Assembly (NCBI RefSeq): GCF_000732195.1
Contig: NZ_JNNU01000007.1
Span: 62,001 to 126,000 of the forward strand
Length of the DNA: 64,000 nucleotides
Reading direction: 5' to 3'
DNA from: Neorhizobium vignae
GTDB lineage: Bacteria > Pseudomonadota > Alphaproteobacteria > Rhizobiales > Rhizobiaceae
The notes under the pieces are model-generated. The model worked only from the letters and a program-made list of their open reading frames with translations, was not told the origin of the DNA and did no database searches. Every line of letters starts with the position of its first letter. The first letter of the stretch is position 1. This document shows positions 58,081-64,000 of this stretch, one piece after another. Position numbers and translations under genes: made by a program.

Positions 58081-59388
58081 TCAAGCCTCGCCGAAGACCC
58101 GGCGGAAGATCGTGTCCACGTGTTTGGTGTGATAGCCGAGGTCGAATTTTTCGCGTAGGTCCTCTTCGGAGAGAGCGGCGCGGACTTCCTGGTCCGCCAG
58201 CAGTTCCTCGAGGAAATCCTTGCCTTCTTCCCAGACCCTCATCGCGTTGCGCTGCACGAGGCGATAGGCGTCCTCGCGGGAGACCCCGGCTTGCGTAAGG
58301 GCAAGCAGAACCCGCTGCGAGTGAACAAGCCCACGGAACTTGTTCATGTTCTTCATCATGTTGTCGGGGTAGACGAGCAGCTTGTCGATCACGCTGGTCA
58401 TCCGCGCCAGGGCGAAATCGAGCGTTACCGTCGCGTCCGGGCCGATCATGCGCTCGACCGAGGAATGGGAAATGTCCCGCTCGTGCCAGAGCGCCACATT
58501 CTCCATGGCCGGCAACGCATAGGAGCGCACCATGCGGGCGAGGCCCGTCAGGTTTTCGGTCAGCACCGGATTGCGCTTGTGCGGCATGGCCGACGAGCCC
58601 TTCTGGCCCGGCGAGAAAAACTCTTCCGCTTCGAGGACTTCGGTGCGCTGCAGGTGGCGGACCTCGATCGACAGCCGCTCGATCGACGAGGCGATGACGC
58701 CGAGGATCGCGAAATACATGGCGTGACGGTCGCGCGGGATGACCTGGGTCGAGACCGGCTCCGGCTTCAGGCCAAGCGCTGCGGCGACATGTTCTTCGAC
58801 GCGCGGATCGATATTGGCAAAGGTGCCGACCGCGCCGGAAATTGCGCAGGTGGCGATCTCTTCACGGGCTTCGAGCAGGCGGGTCTTGTTGCGGTCGAAT
58901 TCCGCATAGGCCTGGGCGAGCTTGACGCCGAACGTTGTCGGCTCTGCGTGGATGCCGTGGCTGCGGCCGATCGTAACCGTGTCCTTGTGCTCGAAGGCGC
59001 GGCGCTTCAGCGCTTCGAGCAGCTTGTCGATATCGGCCAGCAGGAGGTCGGTGGCGCGCACCAGCTGGACGCTGAAGCATGTGTCGAGCACGTCGGAGGA
59101 CGTCATGCCCTGATGGATGAAGCGGCTGTCCGGCCCGACGAATTCTGCAAGATGGGTGAGGAACGCGATGACGTCATGCTTGGTGACGGCTTCGATCTCG
59201 TCGATGCGGGCAACGTCGAACGTGGCCGACCCACCCTTTGCCCAGATCGTCTCCGCTGCCGACTTCGGGATCACGCCGATTGCCGCAAGCGCATCGCAGG
59301 CATGAGCCTCGATCTCGAACCAGATGCGGAACTTGGTTTCGGGCGACCAGATGGCGACCATTTCGGGCCGCGAGTAACGGGGGATCAT
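58081..59388 (-). CDS. purB: Adenylosuccinate lyase
   Basis: Acts twice in purine synthesis, releasing fumarate from SAICAR and from adenylosuccinate. 435 residues. The superfamily signature GSSAMPHKRNP is present, with the catalytic region TSSDVLDT and the RSHGIHAEPTTFG block. ATG 59388 gives the usual MIPRYSRPEM. Confidence 0.97.
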   Translation of the reverse strand: MIPRYSRPEMVAIWSPETKFRIWFEIEAHACDALAAIGVIPKSAAETIWAKGGSATFDVARIDEIEAVTKHDVIAFLTHLAEFVGPDSRFIHQGMTSSDVLDTCFSVQLVRATDLLLADIDKLLEALKRRAFEHKDTVTIGRSHGIHAEPTTFGVKLAQAYAEFDRNKTRLLEAREEIATCAISGAVGTFANIDPRVEEHVAAALGLKPEPVSTQVIPRDRHAMYFAILGVIASSIERLSIEVRHLQRTEVLEAEEFFSPGQKGSSAMPHKRNPVLTENLTGLARMVRSYALPAMENVALWHERDISHSSVERMIGPDATVTLDFALARMTSVIDKLLVYPDNMMKNMNKFRGLVHSQRVLLALTQAGVSREDAYRLVQRNAMRVWEEGKDFLEELLADQEVRAALSEEDLREKFDLGYHTKHVDTIFRRVFGEA

Positions 59389-59474
59389 GGGCTTGTCGTT
59401 TCCTTCACGAGTGTCGGCTGCGCTGTAGCAAGAAGCGCGGCGAAGCTCAAGTTTTTGAGGCGATCAAACAGGAG

Positions 59475-60212
59475 TTAGGGCGCTGTCTTGACCGGAACGG
59501 CGATCCAGCGGCCGTTCTGGCCCTCGAAACCGGCGCTGAGGACCATGATCAGCGCGACTTCGACCGCAGCGCCTTCGAGCGACGAGCCGGCGACGACACC
59601 AGCGAGCCGGTAGCCGGTGACGCAGCCGCGTGACGCTGGGATGCGCTGGTCTTCGTGGACCACGTCGTTGACAGGTTTCCCGTTCCGTTCAGTAAAGCGA
59701 AGGCGCAACGAGACCGTCTTTTCGACTATGCCTTCACATTGCGGGCCGAGCGGCTGCGGGACCTCGTCGAGGACGAGCGTATTGGCTTCTCCGACCGGCG
59801 GTACGGCCGCAACGCTGAGATATCGCAGCTGATGGGGATCGTTGCCGATCTCGGTGATCGGATTGAAAGCGACGACCTCGCCTGGATGATTGGCGAGCTC
59901 GTGGGTCTCGATCATTCCATCCGCGTCATTGTGCACCTGCCAGCGGGCCTTGGCGATCGTCGCTCCATCCTGTTCCAGCCGGACCCGGTACGGCGTCCCG
60001 GGCAGGTAGGTATCCTTGTTGAGGTCGAGCGCGTAGATATTGGCATAGGGAAAACCGGATCCGTCCTGGATGCCGTATTCCTCGAAGGCGAAAACGGCGC
60101 CGTCGGAGGAAAAGCCGATCGGGCGGACGCTTGCGATATCGGCAGCGGCCGTGGCACCGGCGAACAACATCGCCGCAAATGCCGGAACCGAAGATCGCAA
60201 GGCTGATATCAT
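59475..60212 (-). CDS. DUF2259 predicted secreted protein
   Basis: A 245-residue protein with an N-terminal signal peptide (cut near TAAAD). The mature part begins IASVRPIGFSSDGAVFAFEEYG, typical of DUF2259. Function unknown. Its ATG overlaps the rpe stop by 4 bases, so it is the second gene of an rpe operon. Confidence 0.82.
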   Translation of the reverse strand: MISALRSSVPAFAAMLFAGATAAADIASVRPIGFSSDGAVFAFEEYGIQDGSGFPYANIYALDLNKDTYLPGTPYRVRLEQDGATIAKARWQVHNDADGMIETHELANHPGEVVAFNPITEIGNDPHQLRYLSVAAVPPVGEANTLVLDEVPQPLGPQCEGIVEKTVSLRLRFTERNGKPVNDVVHEDQRIPASRGCVTGYRLAGVVAGSSLEGAAVEVALIMVLSAGFEGQNGRWIAVPVKTAP

Positions 60213-60898
60213 CTGCGTCCGTCCTCCGCCGCAGCTTTCAGCCGCGCGATGTTCTCACGATAGGCCGCGATTCCTTCGCCTTTGTAAACCGCAGATCCGG
60301 CAACAAAGACATTGGCGCCCGCAGCGGTTGCCGCGCCGATCGTCTCGGCGGTGATGCCGCCATCGACTTCCAGCTCGATCGGCCGGCTGCCGATCATGGC
60401 CTTGGCAGCGCGGATCTTGTCGGTCATCGCGGGAATGAACTTCTGACCGCCGAAGCCGGGATTGACGCTCATGATCAGGATCAGGTCGATATCGTCCAGC
60501 ACGTTTTCGATCGCCGAGAGCGGCGTCGCCGGGTTGAGCGTGACGCCGACCTTCTTGCCGAGCGAGCGGATCGTCTGAAGCGAGCGGTGCAGGTGCGGCC
60601 CGGCCTCGACATGCACGGTAATGCCGTCGCATCCGGCCTTGGCGAAGGCTTCGAGGTAAGGATCGGCAGGCGAGATCATCAGGTGGCAGTCGAAAAAGGC
60701 GGTGGTGTAGGGTCGCAGCGACTTGATGACGTCAGGACCGAACGAGATGTTTGGCACGAAATGCCCGTCCATCACGTCGAGATGGACCCACTCGGCTCCC
60801 GCTTCGACGGCGTCGCGCACTTCCTGGCCGAGTTTTGAAAAGTCGGCCGCGAGAATGGACGGGGCGATGCGGATCGGCAGGGCAGTGGCGAGCGTCAT
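60209..60898 (-). CDS. rpe: Ribulose-phosphate 3-epimerase
   Basis: Interconverts ribulose 5-phosphate and xylulose 5-phosphate. 229 residues, TIM barrel. Catalytic and metal blocks are APSILAADF, HLDVMDGHFVPN, CHLMI, MSVNPGFGGQ and VDGGI. ATG 60898 fits the family; the frame extends upstream to 60937 without support. Confidence 0.97.
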   Translation of the reverse strand: MTLATALPIRIAPSILAADFSKLGQEVRDAVEAGAEWVHLDVMDGHFVPNISFGPDVIKSLRPYTTAFFDCHLMISPADPYLEAFAKAGCDGITVHVEAGPHLHRSLQTIRSLGKKVGVTLNPATPLSAIENVLDDIDLILIMSVNPGFGGQKFIPAMTDKIRAAKAMIGSRPIELEVDGGITAETIGAATAAGANVFVAGSAVYKGEGIAAYRENIARLKAAAEDGRR

Positions 60899-60959
60899 GG
60901 GTCGAAAGTCTCCGGTTGTCGACGGTCCCTCTAACATCGCGCTGCGGGCGGAACAATCG

Positions 60960-62033
60960 TTAGTCCGTCGCCGGACGCGAGAGGACGAACGTGGATCCCC
61001 GCCATTCGAGCAGGCGGAACGGATTGTCCTTCAGCTCATGACTGCGATCGAAGGCGATCGGGCCGATGACGGTACTGAAGGAGCGGCTGCCGATCGTCTG
61101 TGCCAGGGGCTGGCCTGCGGCTGCGGTCACCGCCTGGTGAACAAGTTCGGTCGCGGCATAGGCAGGCAGCAGATAACCGTCCGCGTCGATATTTTTCGCG
61201 CGCAGGGCCGCGACGGCCGCCGCCGCGGAGGGCAGGGTGGCATATTCCGGGAGGGCGACGGCCAGGACGCCCTCGCGCAGCGGCACCGGACGGTTGGCCG
61301 CACGCAAGTTGTCGCCGCCGAGCAAGGTGAGGGGAAAGTTTTCGGAAGCGCCGTCGCGGGCGATGATCGCCATGTCGTTGCGGTCGCCGCCGACGAACAC
61401 ATGGCTTGCCCCCGCCTTGGCGAGACGACGCACCAGTGCCACCTGCTGTTCCTGGCCAGGTCGGAACGTGTCGGTGAAGATCGGCGTGATGCCCATCGGT
61501 TCGAGGCGCTGACGGATGGCGCTGGCGAGCTCGCGGCCGTAGATCGTGCCGTCCTCGACCAGCGCGATCGGCTCCGCCTTCCAGATGCTGAGGATGGTTT
61601 CGGACAGTTTCTCCGCCTCGTCGCCTTCGGCTGGCGCCATGCGGAAGAAGGGCCAGCCGTTCCGCAGCGTGTCCTCCATCAGGATTTTCGAGCGCACCGA
61701 GACGGTAATGGCCGGAATCTGTGCGGCCTTCAGCAGCGGCAATGCGGTGGAGAGCGTCTCGACGCAGAGGAAACCGACGGCGGCGGACACTTTCGCGTTG
61801 GCGAGGCTTCTGGCGGCGGCAGCGCCACCGTTTTCATCGCAGCTTTCGTCGATCTCGACGACGGTGTCGCCGCCCGCGTCCGCTGCTGCGCGTGCGCCCT
61901 GAAAGACCTGATTGCCGAGCGGTGCGTATGGGCCGGAGCGCGGCGCGACCACCCCGATCACTGCCGCCGGTGCCGATCCGCATCCGAGAAACGAAGCCAG
62001 CAGTCCGGCGATGATGAAACGTCGTGCTGTCAT
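60960..62033 (-). CDS. Orphan periplasmic amino-acid-binding-like protein (LivJ fold)
   Basis: A 357-residue type I periplasmic binding protein with a signal peptide carrying SFLGCGSA (a possible lipobox at LGCG). The mature part has VVAPRSGPYAPLGNQVFQGARAA, divided over its first lobe, as in branched-chain amino acid receptors (Peripla_BP_6). No ABC permease or ATPase is adjacent. AGGAAAAAC precedes ATG 62033. Confidence 0.82.
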   Translation of the reverse strand: MTARRFIIAGLLASFLGCGSAPAAVIGVVAPRSGPYAPLGNQVFQGARAAADAGGDTVVEIDESCDENGGAAAARSLANAKVSAAVGFLCVETLSTALPLLKAAQIPAITVSVRSKILMEDTLRNGWPFFRMAPAEGDEAEKLSETILSIWKAEPIALVEDGTIYGRELASAIRQRLEPMGITPIFTDTFRPGQEQQVALVRRLAKAGASHVFVGGDRNDMAIIARDGASENFPLTLLGGDNLRAANRPVPLREGVLAVALPEYATLPSAAAAVAALRAKNIDADGYLLPAYAATELVHQAVTAAAGQPLAQTIGSRSFSTVIGPIAFDRSHELKDNPFRLLEWRGSTFVLSRPATD

Positions 62034-62207
62034 GTTTTTCCTGGGATTCTTTCTCGAAGCGACATTTAGCTTTCTCATCGCAGCCGTCAAAGAGAATCGG
62101 CTTGTCGAAGTAAAAAGCCGCAACTCCGGTAGACATCAAGGGTTTTTGCCACCATATCTCGAAGAGTAATGCGGGACTGACGGCGGTCCCCCGATGCCTT
62201 TCAAGAG

Positions 62208-62708
62208 ATGCCTTTGACGGACCAGCCTCTCCTCGACCCCGTCCACTACCGCAACGGCATGGCACGATACGCGGGCCACGTCCAGGTTGTGACGACAGAA
62301 TTCGAAGGCGTGCGGCGCGGCGTGACGGTGACGGCAGCCTGCTCAGTCTCGGACAACCCGCCGACCGTGCTCGTCTGCCTGAACGGCAGCAATGCAAGCA
62401 ATGCCATCTTCGAGAGGAGCGGCGTCTTTGCTTTGAATTCGCTGGCGGCGCATCATCAGGCGCTGGCGACGGGGTTTGCGGGCCTGAGCGGCATTCCCGC
62501 CGGGGAGCGGTTTGCGCTCGGAGTTTGGAAGACGCTGGTGACCGGCGCTCCGGTGCTGGCCGATGCCGTCGTCAGCTTCGATTGCCGGCTGACCGACATA
62601 AAACGGGTTTCGACCCATTTCGTCATGTTCGGCGAGGTGAGGGCCATGCATTTCGGCGAGGCGAACCCCTCGCTCATCTATCTGGATCGCGGCTTTCGTA
62701 GCTTATAG
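62208..62708 (+). CDS. Flavin reductase family protein
   Basis: A 166-residue FMN-binding split-barrel protein. VTVTAACSVSDNPPTVLVCLN and the GVFALNSLAAHH block match the flavin reductase component of two-component monooxygenases (HpaC/RutF type). No monooxygenase is adjacent. ATG 62208 is the first in frame. It precedes the MoxR gene by 24 bases. Confidence 0.88.
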   Translation: MPLTDQPLLDPVHYRNGMARYAGHVQVVTTEFEGVRRGVTVTAACSVSDNPPTVLVCLNGSNASNAIFERSGVFALNSLAAHHQALATGFAGLSGIPAGERFALGVWKTLVTGAPVLADAVVSFDCRLTDIKRVSTHFVMFGEVRAMHFGEANPSLIYLDRGFRSL

Positions 62709-62732
62709 GATGCCGTTTGAAAGGGTGTGATC

Positions 62733-63662
62733 ATGCCTGAAGGAAAAACGAGCTCTCTACCGACCTCGATCGACGAGACGATCGCGCTTTTGGGCGCCGA
62801 GGATTATCTTGCCGGACGCTCGCTCGGCACGGTGATCTTCCTGGCGCTGAAGATGAAACGCCCGCTCTTCCTCGAAGGCGAAGCCGGCGTCGGCAAGACC
62901 GAGATCGCCAAGACGCTGGCCAAGGCCTTGAACCGGCCGCTGATCCGGCTGCAGTGTTACGAAGGCCTCGATATCTCCTCGGCAGTCTACGAATGGAATT
63001 ATCCGGCCCAGATGCTGGACATCCGGCTTTCGGAGGCGTCGGGCGTCAAGGATCGCTCGCGCATCGAGGCGGACCTCTTTTCCGAGCGTCACCTGATCCG
63101 CCGGCCGGTGCTGCAGGCGCTCGGCCAGCCGGGTGGTCCGGCGCCGGTCTTCCTGATCGACGAGCTCGACCGCACGGACGAGGCCTTCGAAGCCTTCCTG
63201 CTGGAGGTCCTTTCGGACTTCCAGGTGACCATCCCGGAACTTGGGACGATCAAGGCCGCAGAGCCGCCGATCGTCATCATCACCACCAACCGCACCCGCG
63301 AAATCCACGATGCGCTGAAGCGGCGCTGCCTGTATCATTGGGTCGATTATCCGGATGCGGCACAGGAACTGGAGATCATCCGCCGCAAAGTGCCGCAATG
63401 CTCCGAAACCCTGTCGCGGCAGGTGGTCGCCTATGTGCAGAGGCTGCGGACAGTCGACCTCTTCAAGAACCCGGGCGTGGCCGAAACCATCGACTGGGCG
63501 ACGGCGCTGACCGAGCTCGACCGGATCGCCCTCGATCCGGAAACGATCGCCGACACGCTCGGCACGCTCTTGAAATATCAGGACGATATCGCCCGCATCA
63601 AAGGCGGAGAAGGCGAACGGGTGCTTTCCGAAGTGAAGGCCGAATTGCTGGCAGCGGGATAG
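62733..63662 (+). CDS. MoxR-family AAA+ ATPase
   Basis: A 309-residue AAA+ ATPase of the CoxD-like MoxR branch. Walker A is GEAGVGKT, Walker B FLIDELDRTDE, sensor 1 IITTNRTRE, and the arginine-bearing motif KRRCLYHWV. MoxR ATPases act with a vWA partner to mature metal enzymes or other complexes. ATG 62733 is seven bases after AAAGGG. The vWA partner gene starts 5 bases after its stop. Confidence 0.92.
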   Translation: MPEGKTSSLPTSIDETIALLGAEDYLAGRSLGTVIFLALKMKRPLFLEGEAGVGKTEIAKTLAKALNRPLIRLQCYEGLDISSAVYEWNYPAQMLDIRLSEASGVKDRSRIEADLFSERHLIRRPVLQALGQPGGPAPVFLIDELDRTDEAFEAFLLEVLSDFQVTIPELGTIKAAEPPIVIITTNRTREIHDALKRRCLYHWVDYPDAAQELEIIRRKVPQCSETLSRQVVAYVQRLRTVDLFKNPGVAETIDWATALTELDRIALDPETIADTLGTLLKYQDDIARIKGGEGERVLSEVKAELLAAG

Positions 63663-63667
63663 GGGCC

Positions 63668-64000
63668 ATGGCAGGCTTGAGCGACGACGGAATGATCGTG
63701 CCCCCGGTTTCGGCCGGCGTTACAGGGTTCGGTCCGGGGAGGTCTGGCGATGATGGCCGGCTCGCCGACAACCTCGTCTATTTCTCCCGCGTATTGCGCC
63801 GTGCCGGGCTGAAGACCGGGCCGGCCGCTGCTGCCGACGCGATTGCCGCGGTCGATGCGATCGGCATCGGTTCGCGCGAGGAGTTCCACGCGGCGCTGTC
63901 TGCCGTCTTCGTCAGGCGCCACGAGGACCAGCCTGTCTTCGACGAGGCCTTTCGCCTGTTCTGGCGTTCCCGCGATCTGGTCGGCAAGATGATCGCGATG
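63668..64000 (+). CDS. CoxE-like vWA domain protein, 3' end outside window
   Basis: The first 111 codons are present and open to the right edge. The helical start (NLVYFSRVLRRAGLKTGP, then FHAALSAVFVRRHEDQPVFDEAF, in parts) matches the N-terminal region of CoxE/vWA proteins that partner MoxR. The vWA domain would lie beyond the window. It is coupled to the MoxR gene. Confidence 0.85.
   Translation, partial: MAGLSDDGMIVPPVSAGVTGFGPGRSGDDGRLADNLVYFSRVLRRAGLKTGPAAAADAIAAVDAIGIGSREEFHAALSAVFVRRHEDQPVFDEAFRLFWRSRDLVGKMIAM

Overview
The window is a gene-dense, GC-rich stretch of chromosome from an alphaproteobacterium, almost certainly Rhizobiaceae (Rhizobium/Agrobacterium/Sinorhizobium group). 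The evidence is the gene families themselves: a malic enzyme fused to a phosphotransacetylase-like domain next to a BluB gene, a CckA hybrid kinase, the DUF1476 zeta inhibitor of F1FO-ATPase, a DksA that has lost zinc ligands, a TTG-N11-CAA SOS box in front of recA, and a 2151-residue apolipoprotein-like coiled-coil protein matching the polar-growth protein GPR/RgsE. I see no insertion sequence, prophage, CRISPR array, tRNA or rRNA gene.

Layout. 1-15000: metabolic and housekeeping genes (glutathione reductase cut by the left edge, a TadG-like vWA protein, class II DAHP synthase, NAD synthetase plus a PD40 propeller protein, BluB behind a cobalamin riboswitch, malic enzyme, an LpxH-like phosphoesterase, an MFS transporter, a dipeptide epimerase). 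15000-19600: an Mla-type lipid transport operon (permease, ATPase, MCE protein, lipoprotein) followed by a barstar-like gene. 19600-26100: the giant coiled-coil gene on the minus strand. 26500-30300: an Hpt protein, a 2Fe-2S ferredoxin, a DUF922 putative protease and the folP-folB-folK operon. 30300-38800: a secreted protein, ycjX-ycjF, SixA, DksA, a FliO-domain protein and cckA. 39000-44800: recA, alaS, ttcA and an inositol-phosphatase-family gene.

44800-59400 runs mostly on the minus strand: Bcr/CflA efflux, grxD, a small basic protein, bolA, a membrane protein, purL, a PagL-like outer membrane protein, a lipoprotein, purQ, an AT-richer coiled-coil orf, purS and purC. After a 700-base interval holding a frameshifted small orf come DUF1476, a PAS-GGDEF-EAL protein, an RBBP9-type hydrolase and purB. 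The right end holds DUF2259, rpe, an orphan periplasmic binding protein, a flavin reductase, and a MoxR ATPase with its CoxE-like partner, which runs off the edge.

Functional links: four pur genes plus purB for purine synthesis; folP/B/K for folate; bolA with grxD for iron-sulfur homeostasis; Mla genes for outer-membrane lipid balance; CckA, Hpt and GPR for cell cycle and polar growth. Most of the window is conserved core chromosome. The least explained items are the unbroken 81-unit hendecad array in the giant protein, possible CtrA boxes beside it, a strong minus-strand terminator far from any stop codon (27413-27450), the frameshifted orf at 53917-54178, the coiled-coil orf inside the pur cluster and the orphan barstar gene.
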